64,000 nt of DNA from Micromussa lordhowensis. Its lineage: Eukaryota; Cnidaria; Anthozoa; Scleractinia; Lobophylliidae. A program made the translations under genes and the position numbers. The DNA lies in contig OZ026606.1 of the NCBI GenBank assembly GCA_964020085.1, positions 1,555,060 to 1,619,059 on the forward strand, read 5' to 3'. This document shows, in pieces, positions 1-48,700 of the stretch (positions are counted from its first letter, which is position 1; the number at the start of each line of letters is the position of its first letter). A model generated the notes under the pieces. It saw nothing but the letters and a program-made list of their open reading frames with translations, made no database searches and was not told the DNA's origin.

Positions 1-598
1 AGTGAAGGTGAGTGAATACAAGTGAAGGTGAGTGAATACAAGTGAAGGTGAGTGAATACAAGTGAATGAGAGTGAATACAAGTGAAGGTGAGTGAATACA
101 AGTGAAGGTGATTGCGTACAGGTGAAGGTGAGTGCGTACAAGTGAAGGTGAGTGAATACAAGTGAAGGTGAGTGAATACAAGTGAATGAGAGTGAATACA
201 AGTGAAGGTGAGTGAATACAAGTGAAGGTGATTGCGTACAGGTGAAGGTGAGTGCGTACAAGTGAAGGTGAGTGAATACAAGTGAAGGTGAGTGAATACA
301 AGTGAAGGTGAGTGAATACAAGTGAAGGTGAGTGAATACAAGTGAAGGTGAGTGAATACAAGTGAAGGTGAGTGAATACAAGTGAATGAGAGTGAATACA
401 AGTGAAGGTGAGTGCGTACAAGTGAAGGTGAGTGCGTACAAGTGAAGGTGAGTGAATACAAGTGAAGGTGAGTGAATACAAGTGAAGGTGAGTGAATACA
501 AGTGAAGGTGAGTGAATACAAGTGAAGGAGAGTGAATACAAGTGAAGGTGAGTGAATACAAGTGAAGGTGAGTACGTACAAGTGAAGGTGAGTGAAGT
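1..598. repeat. 20-bp minisatellite array, running off the left edge
   Basis: About 30 tandem copies of the unit AGTGAAGGTGAGTGAATACA. The unit is itself two diverged 10-mers (AGTGAAGGTG and AGTGAATACA). Variants carry AATGAG, GATTGCG or GAGTGCG. Blocks 61-180 and 181-300 are identical six-unit segments, so the array has a 120-bp higher-order repeat. Frame stops (TGA) recur in every unit, so it is not coding. The array ends abruptly near 598 and its left end lies outside the window. Confidence 0.97.
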
Positions 599-820
599 CT
601 CTTCCATATTAGGATGTTATGCCATATTAGTATATACCATGTATGGTCATAACATAAAGTGCTCTATATGCATGCTAGCATGAAGTATATACCATTATTA
701 CTCCTGGTAGTAAAATTTTTGGCCATCAGAAAATTATGCAAGAAGCAGTTGAAAATAGCGCGTCATTTCTCAGATGAGAATTAATACTTGACTAATTCTT
801 AGCTCTGATCAGTTATAATT

Positions 821-985
821 AACAAATTGCCGTCAGTTTTTCATGCGTCTGTCTTGTTATTGATCATGAAATTCGTAATAACATCGGTCATGGTAGCTGT
901 GGATCCACAGACTATTTTGACAATGTTATGACGAAATTCATTGTCAATAACAAAACAGACGCATGAGAAACTGGGTCAATTTGTT
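821..985. mobile_element. Foldback (inverted-repeat) element
   Basis: Two arms of roughly 75-80 bases are imperfect reverse complements. The left arm reads AACAAATTG...CATGCGTCTGTC and the right arm, reversed, reads AACAAATTGACCCAGTTTC... The centre is the palindrome CTGTGGATCCACAG at 897-910. A third partial match to the arm follows at about 1038-1070. It has no coding capacity and looks like a MITE or foldback transposon; the superfamily is unclear. Confidence 0.7.
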
Positions 986-1247
986 TTTTACGATAACATG
1001 AGTCGTCAAAGTCATTGACGTATCGCATAAATTATAAATTCATGTGTCTGTCCGCTTATTGACAATGAAAATTAGCCAATAAGCGCGCCAGAATTTCTGC
1101 AGTTTTTGTTAAAATAAACTCCATCGAGACCTTCACCAAACAATAGGTGATGATTAAGTTACAAAACTCGCACAATTACATCTGCTTCCATTCCAGAAAC
1201 CTAACAAAGTTGTCCCAAGTTACTTTCTTGATAAAAGATCAAACCAA

Positions 1248-1303
1248 AACAAAACAACTTATCATATCATATTATAACAAAACAACTTATCATATCATAT
1301 TAT
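1248..1303. repeat. 28-bp tandem duplication
   Basis: Two adjacent identical 28-base units (1248-1275 and 1276-1303), beginning AACAAAACAACTTATCAT. No function is apparent. Confidence 0.85.
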
Positions 1304-2380
1304 AATAACCATTTAATAATAATAACCATAATAATAATTCATGGCCCTCGAAAGTCACAATAATACCGTTCGTAATTGGTGCTCTTGAAAGCGTATCAAA
1401 AGTTGGAAGTCCTGGTTTGGCAAGTTAGATGTACCTGATTTTCTTGGAATTTTTCAATTATCGGCCATTCTTGGAACCACTTATCTGTTGCGGAAAGTGT
1501 TGTCTAAGCTAAGGGGAGTTGCCGAGACACAAACAACATTTCCCAGTGAAACACCCGACAACTGGAGAGAATCGAATAATAAAAATAATTATGATGATGA
1601 TAATGACAATAACAAGATGAATAATAATTCACAAATTTGACGATTTTAGGCTAAAGATTTTAGGTGTGCCACCTGCGACGGGGACAAATGGCCAACATGG
1701 CTAACCTGACTCAGCAGAATGGAACCCTGTTCAATTTCCTGTCCAGGAAAGTTCTTAAACTCTCCACACGTTTTTTTATACTTTCCAGATGGGATCTTTA
1801 CTTGCAATGTAAATCCAGGCAAAAACTGCTAACAAAGGACTGTTTTTGGTAGTCTTCCTAATATAGTCCTTACTGTCTTGGGTCAAGGCATTGAAGTGGA
1901 AATCATAAAATCACACAATAAAACAACCGTTTGCTTTGTAATTTTGCTACATTCACCACCCTGGTTCCAGAGGGTTTCAATACTTTATAAATAAAAATTG
2001 AGCCACCAGACAACTACCATCAAAATAAAGAATTTTATAAAAACCTCTGGGACCAGGTGTGTATGTTCATTTGACAACTTTATTACTGTTCATCTTTTTA
2101 TATTGTCCTATTTCTAAACCATTTTCTGATGTAATTCCTTTTCAAATAAAGTGCAATGACTTCTGAGGAAAGCACAAAATTCCAAGTTCCATGATAAACC
2201 TCCCTCATAATAATCTAAGCCCATGAAAAAACCTTAAGCAAGAACTATACACACCCAAGACGCATTGTTTTTTAGCTCTATAATGAAGTGTAATTCATGG
2301 GACAGAAGAGTACTTGTTTTTCTCTACAAGTTTTTAGACCGTTTAAAAACAATCAACAACACAGTTTAACTTGGTTATAG

Positions 2381-3481
2381 GCACTCTTTATTGCACAGAT
2401 ACAGCAACACAATAGTTTCTATGGACACTTGAACTACATACTCATTAACAGAGGGAAATGTAAACTGAAATGCGATGGCAAGGAAAAACATGCCTCACAT
2501 TGTATTTTGATAGTGTAAAGGAACCTTGAATTAATTCCGAGATAAAATATTTTGTCACCCTTGCAGGAGTCATTGATTTAACCTTTACAGACTCAACTCT
2601 CAAGTCACTTTAGTTGTGATGTTCTTAGACAGCTGCACAGTGGTATAATACACTGGATTAATATTTCACAGTTCAAAAAGGAGGCACTTTGCCAGACATT
2701 ACTAAAACAGTCTTGTAGAAAACAAACTACTTCAAGCAAACTGCTGTTCAGGGTGAATCTGCTCGAAACGAACTTACTTGGAATAAGGAAAAAATTTCGA
2801 AAAATAACAGTGCATTTTGTAAAAATCTCTTATTAATATTACTAACAACCAACCACATCTATGCCAGCAGAGCCTCTAACATCATTCCATTTCTAGCTTC
2901 TTGATACTGTGTCAAAAAGAGTGCAATGGGTTAAGGGTCTGATCTTTTCTAGAGGGGAAACAATTTATTATGAATGTTTGAAACAAGTAAAAAAGGATTT
3001 TGGTAGCAATGCCAACAAGCAAATTCTCCTAACTAATTTCCTTACATTTGTCATTGTATCAGTTAAGAGATTTTGTTTGTTGATCATTTTACTTCCCCTG
3101 GGTGATAATTGACTTAAAACTGATTAAATGTTTGGATCTAAATGTAGACTGATGAACCCAAAAACTCACATAACATGTGAAGGAGGAGCTTCCCTCTAAG
3201 AGGAAATTAGTAACAACAGAAATGACCAAGAAGCTAGCAACAAAATTTTTATCATAACTGCAGGCTCTGCTGGCAGACTTCACAAAGCAGTCCAACATTC
3301 CACCCCTTCCTTACATAAAATTTAACAGTTTTTAACCATTCCATTCTATTAAACTTTCATTACAGTTGCACTATCAATCAAGCTTCCTTGTCTCTTTGAG
3401 ATTCAATTCAAAGGTTGATGTTTTAAGATCCATGGTGAAAATAAATTGAACAGTGTATTCAGAGCCTGCTGTGTTCAAGAT
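2381..3481 (-). other. RAB2A: Putative RAB2A 3' UTR
   Basis: This is the non-coding stretch following the RAB2A stop codon on the minus strand. A minus-strand AATAAA (TTTATT on the plus strand at 2387-2392) could be the polyadenylation signal. The true transcript end needs RNA data; other shorter ends are possible. Confidence 0.4.
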
Positions 3482-8993
<5,512 letters not shown>

Positions 8994-8999
8994 TTTAAC

Positions 9000-9158
9000 G
9001 ATTGAATCTCGAGTTTTCTTTCTTTCTCTTCCACTGTTTATGATGTCATTCCTAACTTATTTATGAGAGGACGAATGCCCATGCGCCTGACGTCACATGG
9101 CATGGACACGTAGCATCGTTCGTCTCAGGCCCTCTCAAAACTTCAGTACCCAGCCGCT
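9000..9158 (-). promoter_or_regulatory. RAB2A: RAB2A upstream region with CRE-like site
   Basis: This is the sequence just upstream of the RAB2A start codon. A perfect palindromic CRE core TGACGTCA lies at 9088-9095, about 95 bases upstream of the ATG. No TATA box is evident at a convincing distance. The promoter role is inferred from position only. Confidence 0.35.
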
Positions 9159-9344
9159 ATAAGTCAACTCTCTCGTAAGCGGACACGCTCGGGAACTGGA
9201 AAAAGTGTCCGTTAGTACAGCTGTCCGCTTAAGAGAATTATTCCCGTAAGTTAAAAAAAGGTAAAGAGGGGAATCAATTGAAAAGAGTGTCCATAAGTAG
9301 AGCTGTTCGCTTGCGAGAGTGTCCGTTAGCGGAGACTTGACTGT
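9159..9344. mobile_element. TA-flanked MITE (pogo/mariner-like)
   Basis: Inverted termini TATAAGTCAACTCTCTCGTA and, reversed from the right, TACAGTCAAGTCTCCGCTAA both lead into a GCGGACAC/ACGGACAC block. GTGTCCG-type motifs recur inside (9208, 9289, 9319). The length is about 186 bp and it is non-coding. Confidence 0.65.
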
Positions 9345-9546
9345 AACTTCAGGGCAATTTCAAAGCTAGACAGGAATTGAATTCCAGATATGATCAAACT
9401 TTCTGAAATTCAACATTTTTTAATTTCATATGTATTATCAGTTAATTTATATCTATCCAAAAATCGAAGAAAAATTTACTTCCGCCCTTCAAAGGCGGAA
9501 ATATCAAAGCCTGAATGTTTGGTGCACCTCGCCTCAAAATTTTGTT

Positions 9547-9756
9547 AGATAATTTGGTTTTATCAACTGGGTTGATAATGTGAATTGTCCACCGTAAAGA
9601 GATTCGGAAGCTGACGTTTCGAGCGTTAGCCCTTCGTCGGAGCGAATCTAGACTGTATTCGCTACGACGAAGAGCTAACGCTCGAAACGTCAGCTTCCGA
9701 ATCTCTTTACGGTGGACAATTCACATTATCACCCAGTTGATAAAACCAAATTATCT
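9547..9756. mobile_element. Near-perfect foldback hairpin element
   Basis: Arms of about 104 bases are almost exact reverse complements with only a few bases between them. The left arm begins AGATAATTTGGTTTTATC and the right arm ends with its complement. Both contain the block GACGTTTCGAGCGTTAGC. It has no ORF. The arm block resembles a repeat I associate with many marine invertebrate genomes, and a diverged relative is at 50611. Confidence 0.85.
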
Positions 9757-9763
9757 TGTAATA

Positions 9764-9810
<47 letters not shown>

Positions 9811-10085
9811 ATTCAAAATTTTGTTGCCCCGTTACAACATATCACAAGTTGTACGAAAAGTTGTCTTCTGTGACTGACACCTTCTGACAAGACGGAATTA
9901 ATAATTTGTCGAACACCTTGTGGTGATGGGGTACGAGGAGGGGCCTGGGGTCTGCCGGATGCCCATAGTTTCGAGATGTAGGGTGCCAACTCATGGGCTC
10001 CTGTCAGAGTAAACCGGTTGGGATGACCGTTCAGTGAATACTGTTAAAGGGTTTTTCCAAAACCAGCAAACCAACCGAACGGAAT
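9757..10085. other. Intergenic, nothing recognised
   Basis: No ORF, RNA or repeat that I can support, apart from mixed low-copy-looking sequence between two inverted-repeat elements. Confidence 0.5.
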
Positions 10086-10289
10086 GGCGCTTACCATTTG
10101 CTTTACCATTTCTCGTAATTGTTTTCTGCTGATGAGATACTGGAAACTGGAAAATTTAGCAATTCGGAACGGGAAAAGAGGACCACTTCTGGAGGTAGTC
10201 TTCAATTTCCGAACGGATTTTCCGGAAAATTACCGTTCCACTTGACTTGCAACCGAAATTTCCGGATTTTGGGCTAAATGGTAAGCACC
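10086..10289. mobile_element. Possible MITE with GGYGCTTACCATTT ends
   Basis: The left end GGCGCTTACCATTTGC and the right end, reversed, GGTGCTTACCATTTAGC face each other across about 200 bp. The interior holds further short inverted pieces (GGAAAATT...AATTTCCG). No clear target duplication was found. Confidence 0.45.
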
Positions 10290-10317
10290 TGCATGGAGTT
10301 TCGTTCGAGTTTCGAAT

Positions 10318-10396
10318 TAGGCTCGATTATCAGCCGCTCTTTCGGGAAGGAAAAAAGGCGGCCGGACCTGCCCGAGAGCGGGGAAATCGAGCCTAG
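10318..10396. repeat. Short palindromic element
   Basis: About 79 bp. TTAGGCTCGATT and CCGCTCTTTCGGG on the left are mirrored by CCCGAGAGCGG and AAATCGAGCCTAG on the right. It would form a stem-loop and may be a tiny foldback MITE. Confidence 0.5.
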
Positions 10397-11107
10397 TTTC
10401 GCATTTAAGTACTTATTTTTTTTAAAGCCTCCCACAGCACTGCGGTTAGCTTAATAGCTTCAGATATAGCTTTTATTAAGTGTTATTCAGGTAAGGAAAA
10501 TACTATCCCAATTTTTTGGTCAAAAGTAAAACAGAAATCGAGATTCGGACTATCTCGAAATTCTAATTCGAACCTCTTTCCGAAGTTCGAACCTCCACTC
10601 GACCTCACAAAATCAAAAACTCTCCCTTTGGAAATATCCCAAATACTGCAAGTAGATATTTAAAATGACCACTTTTTTTTCACGTGCACAGTGAAACTTC
10701 TGAATCTTCTCTGTATTAATATTCTGCTCTTGATCGTTCCAAAGGAGAAAGAATGACTTTTACAAGGTCATGTGAATAGTTTGGATCCGCTTCAAACATG
10801 TCTTTGGAGTTAAGGCTGTTGCGAAAAGCAACCTAGAACGTCTCGTCTAATACATGTAGCCGTTTTGTGTGGTACGTTTCCTTACCATGGGCTTAAGAAT
10901 GCGGCAAACACAGTTGACGTTGTCTACGATTGATTGAACTGAATATAGCTCTTCCACAAGGAAAAATAATTCTATAGGAGCTTTTTATAAAATCACCGAG
11001 CCACTCTGCGCGCTCTTATTGGTCGATAGGTGTGTTTGGACGAGTAGGTAAACACGGTTGTGACGTTTTAGATTCGCGCGAATTTTTGAGAACTAATTAA
11101 TTATAAA

Positions 11108-11263
11108 AGCAATAGAGCACTTTTTCTGTGTTTATATAGCCTCATCTAAACACGAGGAGGGTTGGGAGAATTCTCGAAAGTTCTGCATAACCGTCTCGAA
11201 TTCTCCCAACCCCCCACATGTTTAGACGAGGCTATACAAACACGGGAAAAGTGCTCTATTGCT
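11108..11263. mobile_element. Foldback MITE
   Basis: Arms of about 66 bases begin AGCAATAGAGCACTTTT on both sides and run through TATAGCCTC and GTTGGGAGAATTC in mirror order, with a loop of only 10-20 bases. Non-coding. The two arms differ at roughly ten sites, so the insertion is not recent. Confidence 0.8.
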
Positions 11264-11569
11264 TAAGCAGTCGTACTGTTTCCTTTCCACAGGTCTAGGT
11301 AGTACCCGATGTGGAAGGCATTTAGCATTTCGTCCAATAGTACATTTGCCTGTGTCAAAAACGAGTCTGCGTCTCAAACCATTATAACAGCACGTTCGTT
11401 TCCATGCAGCTCAAACGTATTTTTGCCCGAGGACTCGCTTTCAAACAGAGGCAAATAGCATCACGAACAGAGCCTATGTGATCGCTGTGGAGGTCTTTAA
11501 AACGAGAACAAATAAACAAACAAAAGAAAACAAAACTTCCACCAAGACTCGTTAGAGACACCAGAGCAG

Positions 11570-13168
11570 CAGAGATTTATTAAAAATATTTGTAAAAATT
11601 TTCATTCAAATTAATAAATACAGTCCATTAAATACAGACAAGTTCATATCAAAATTAACTCAGTCAATTCGAGATTCATTTCATATCACAAGAATAAATA
11701 CACAGTCATAGCACGAGTGGCCTACAGCATACTGCTTTCAAAAACATTCCCTCTAAGATCTACCTCACTTTACATTAGAAATAGGCCACAATGAGAAGAC
11801 AGAAGTTTGTAAATCTTCCACAAGTCCCCCACTTGTAAGCTATCACATGAATCAATCTCCAGGTAGCAACGACGCTACAATATCCGAACAGAAATCGCCT
11901 CGAGATTGAACAAGCGATACACCATGACACCTCAGTAAAGAGGGTTTCCATCCTCCAAGGTTTAGCTACTAGTTGGGGAAGGAAGCTGAAAAACAGCTCC
12001 CCGGAGTCATATATACAAAGTATAATTAACTAATGAAACCCTGTTCCCAGATGAGACAGCAAGGGTTGCAAACAAAAAAGCCTGATACATTGAAGGAGGC
12101 ACAACTGTAATTATTTAACAGTCAGAACACCCCAAGGAAAAGAAAAAAAAACGAAAAGGGAAAGAGGGACTGTGCATTTTTCCAGCGACAAACAAGTTAA
12201 CCTGATATTTACTGCATTTGTAGATATATTATAAGTATGGTTGATGCAGCTTCTAGGAGATTCACAATAATAAATAAGTTTTTGTTGACCTCAATGATAG
12301 CTTGATTGAATTGAATTGATTATTTCACCAGAGCGTTTTACCAGGAGCAGACGTGTCGATAAAAAGGTACAAAACGTTGTCAAGAAGTTTGTGCAAATAT
12401 TCTGATCACAAAATAAATAGCAGGTCTGCTGCAATATATTAATTTTTGCACCAATGGCAGAATCTTCGAGTCCTATTTTTTTCTTTCACTGTAGACGTGG
12501 AGACCAATAAACTGATGTCCGGTTTTATAGAACAAAGGATTGTCATTATAAAAATTATTGTCTAAGTCGATTCAATGTACAATGCCCAAAGGCGTAGCAA
12601 GTTTGTATATTATATATTTATATAAATCATGCATATGTATATAAGAATAAGTATATGGAATAGAAAGCCCTCTCTTAACCAAGAATCAAAACCAAAAAAG
12701 GAAAGCGAATGCATTGAAGGTAGATAATAATTCTTGCAAACACTGCACCAGGAAGGGTCTCCAAAAAAAATGGAAGCCGTCATTCAGTTTCTTCAACTTC
12801 TCTCTATTGAGTTGGCCATAAACACAAATTTCTTGGTTTTTAGTGTAGTTATTTGACAGCAAAGGAAAGTCACGTACAACATTCAAAAGAAAAAAGCTCC
12901 AAAAGCAGCCCATGCTTAAAAGACAAAATAAATGTTTAGCTGAATTTGTGCAAGAAAGCTTTGTCTATCGTTCACCAGTAGCTACATATACCAACACTAT
13001 ACTAAAGATACAACTGCATTCCCCTTTACTATCGCTAGTATTTTAAGCAAATTTAAGAAATAGCTTAAGTAAATATTAAGGTTAGGCTTACATTCTTTCT
13101 TCTCTAACCTTTGGCTTAGCCTTTGAATATGTTAAATTGCTGGCAAGAGCTACTCAAATATCTTGCCA
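11570..13168 (-). other. Putative 3' UTR of the CHD gene
   Basis: About 1.6 kb follow the CHD stop codon on the minus strand, with no splice-bounded coding exon. A minus-strand AATAAA (TTTATT at 11576-11581) in an A/T-rich setting is the best polyadenylation candidate. A 75-codon ORF within it (12686-12913) has no recognisable features. Confidence 0.45.
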
Positions 13169-45605
<32,437 letters not shown>

Positions 45606-45782
45606 GATGGGTCATCGGAGATGGAGCCAGAAGCGGTCTCCAATCTTACGCAGTATGTTGCGAAATGTCCATCTTCATGTCCTTTTTTCGTTCGTTTCGA
45701 CACAACCTCCTTGAAGGGCCATGGAAGCAAAGGTTGATTGTTAAAGATGACTACTCTATTCACCGCCGTCAATGAAGCCGTT
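45606..45782 (-). other. 5' UTR part of the first coding CHD exon
   Basis: On the minus strand the sequence upstream of the ATG runs back to a polypyrimidine tract plus AG (CTTTTCTCTTTTCAG) ending at 45783. This predicts a spliced, non-coding upstream exon that I could not locate. Confidence 0.5.
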
Positions 45783-48700
45783 CTGAAAAGAGAAAAGGTC
45801 ACGGAAGATGAACTAAGTTAAAGACCAACAACTCTAATCCTACCAAAAACTGTAGAAGAAAGTCAATTAATGGTAATACGATATGTAAACAGGGAAAAAG
45901 CAAAACGACGGAAAACGGGCAAAGTACACCTCCACCACCTAAACACATAGGTACGAATGAATGAATCACGAACAAGAGGTTTGCGTAACACGACATCGCC
46001 GTAAATTGCATTGCATGGTCCGCTATCCGACGGAATGCTCACCAGTTTGGAAACATTTTTATTTTAAACTGCCAAAACCCTTGGAACAAACGGTTCCGTG
46101 CTCTTGTTAAGCAATGCAGTCGTTAAAAGAAAGACCACTTTCTCTTAAACAACTTGAAGTCCGGAGTTGAGTGCGTCCGTGTAGAAATACGGGCACGAAG
46201 CCGGTTCAGGCATCACTACAAACCCGATAAAAAACTTCCCCCTGTCAAAACCTATTATTATCTTTACAGTTTTCGTTTACTACGAGATTCAATTACTTTG
46301 ACAACCTCCAGTCGAGAGTAAGAACCACGAAGCAAGAAAAATAATCATACAAGTGCAGCGAGCAGGGAAAAACAAAAGCTTTCATGCCAAGTCAGGCCAG
46401 GTGAAGGAAAGTTCTCCACAATAACAATGTAAAATTCGTGTTCACTATACTGGTTGATTCATATGTGCAAATTGATGCCTGTCCTCGATAACCTAAACAG
46501 TTTGAACCAAAAAGTCTCCATAAATCCTCAAAAGTCGAGTACCCTTTAACAGCATTTAAGTGTGCAAACGCCAAGTGGTAACGTCCATGCTTGTTTGCAA
46601 CGTCAAGGAACAAAAGCGAAATGTGGGAAACACGAAGGATATTTTGGCTGCCCTTCACAAGCGCTCCAAGTGAAGTAATTGATGTCATACAGGGTCAACA
46701 ACGTGATTAAAACATGGCCAAACACAAAAACACAACACTAACCTACAAAAACTGCAGTCTACACAGCTCAAAGAATGGAAAGAGGCCGACAAAAAATTCC
46801 TCTTCGATGAATAAGCGAAAGGTTTTGCGATGAACTCGAACACGAATATCATGCTTTCACTGGCCACCACGTTACTACCTGCTGACAGCCAATCAGAAGA
46901 TAGTTTCATGTGCAAGTTCCCGGATGAGTGGGGGGTAGCATATATTACAGAGGTCACCCGGAGGGCAAGTTTGACAAAGAAACACATTTCCCAAACTCAA
47001 AACCATTCACAAACTTCGTTAGCTAACGGATCGGAGTAATTAGGATTATTTGACTAGGTCTAGCGGATAACTGGATCATTAAAGTATTTGGAGAAATGAC
47101 ATTTTTTTATGGAAAACACAATTTCAATACAAAAAGACGGCATTAGCATATCAAATAATCTTTCGGCGGTTATTGTGTGACAAGAACAATGGCTCATTCT
47201 TCTTCCTTTGAAGAAAAAAAACACTTTTTTCAGTTAAATAGAAAGCCCGTTTTGAATAAGTCAAGTCCCGAGAGCAGTCGTGGAAATTTTCCAGTGACAA
47301 AGTCGGAAAAATTTCAGCGAGATTACATAACACACCAAAGAGCAGAAATCGTTAATCTCTGGCCTCTGGCTAAAATATTAAAGGATCGAGCACCACAAAT
47401 ATTTCTACAGGACAGAAGCATAAATTACGGTTGAGAATTTAATTTCTTCGATATATTGAAATTCTCCTTAAATTTTTGATCCGTTAGAATTTTTTTCAGA
47501 GTATAAACGTTACTTTTCACCCTCCTGAGAAAAAAATCAGAGCGACGAAAAATAATTGCGTAGCGATGCGCTTGCAAATAAACTCTGCGCAAGTAAACTA
47601 TTCTATGTAAAAAATATTGGGAAACTACTATTCTTTTGCATGTTTTATCACCGGGTCAGTTTTTGAAAAGTGTCTTGTTTTTTATACTTCCTGATGCGAA
47701 AAATCTTGGGCCGGCAGATTGTCAGAGCTGAGAGCTGATAAATGAAAACCAGGATTGAGGGTGCGCAAAAGAAAAAGAGTCCCGAAACAAGAACGACCTC
47801 TAACAAATTAAACGCCTCACTTCACAAAATAAAAAGCGACAAACGCTTAGCCTGTGGGCCACCCCACCCTGGCAGTAAACCAGTGCCTCCCCTCCTGAAA
47901 AAAGGCAGTTGACAGTTTAAAATGTTGTGTAAACATGACAAGAGAACAAAGAACATCTGACAAGAATTTTTTGACGGACAAAAATGAATTGGAATTCTTT
48001 ATCCTCTACGTATATTTTATCACGTGCAAACCATTTGATTCCACAACTCCGAAACAGTTTTAGTTTTATTATTGGCGACTGCACGAGACGGTAGGCTGTA
48101 AAATACTTCAGTTTGGTCTTGTTTTCTTAGGGGTGCCTTTTTTTAATCTTTTTTCATCGAGTCAGGATAAAAGCTCCATTGTTGACAATAACATTACCAA
48201 AGAATTTAATATGACAGCGGTTTTACGCGCGTTCTGTGAAACAGAAAATTCACCTTCAGTTTGATCACGTAATTTTCAAAGCGAATATTTTTTCAATCGC
48301 ACTAGGACACCCTTTTTGTCACGTACTAAGCGAGAGGCAGATGACAAAGCTTCATTTAACAAAGGCGAACCATTAAATTGCCAGAACCGAGAATTCACTT
48401 GGCGTTTCGTAACAGCCTGCCAATCAAAAATGGAACTTTAATAGAAGCTTTTTCTTGTTTTGCAGGTTTAAACAATGATCTATCCTGTTACTTAGCGTGT
48501 AAGATATTGTTCAGTGCCCTTCTTCGATTGGTTAATTGACAGATCCACCTGCCGAAACCTGCATATTTGCCGTGGGTTCTCTGTTGTTTACATGCATTCA
48601 TTACGAGCCAGTTCGAACACGTGTTTCGAACAAATCAAATGGCACCGTTGAGAAACTGGAGTGAAGTGAGGAAAAAGTCATGAAAAAAAGTTATCTTTCT

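Larger units (their letters stand above)
599..2380. other. Intergenic stretch without a recognised gene
   Basis: AT-rich sequence between the minisatellite and the presumed RAB2A 3' end. It holds a foldback element (821-985), a 28-bp tandem duplication (1248-1303) and short AAT-rich runs near 1310-1340 and 1578-1630. The only ORF of note (1664-1852, 62 aa) has no recognisable motif. I see nothing else. Confidence 0.6.

Noticed and set aside
1..598. CRISPR-like array
   Set aside because: Units are contiguous with no unique spacers, and the window is animal nuclear DNA; it is a minisatellite.
12686..12913. 75-codon minus-strand ORF in the CHD 3' UTR
   Set aside because: It has no recognisable motif and is unsupported by splice sites; probably chance.
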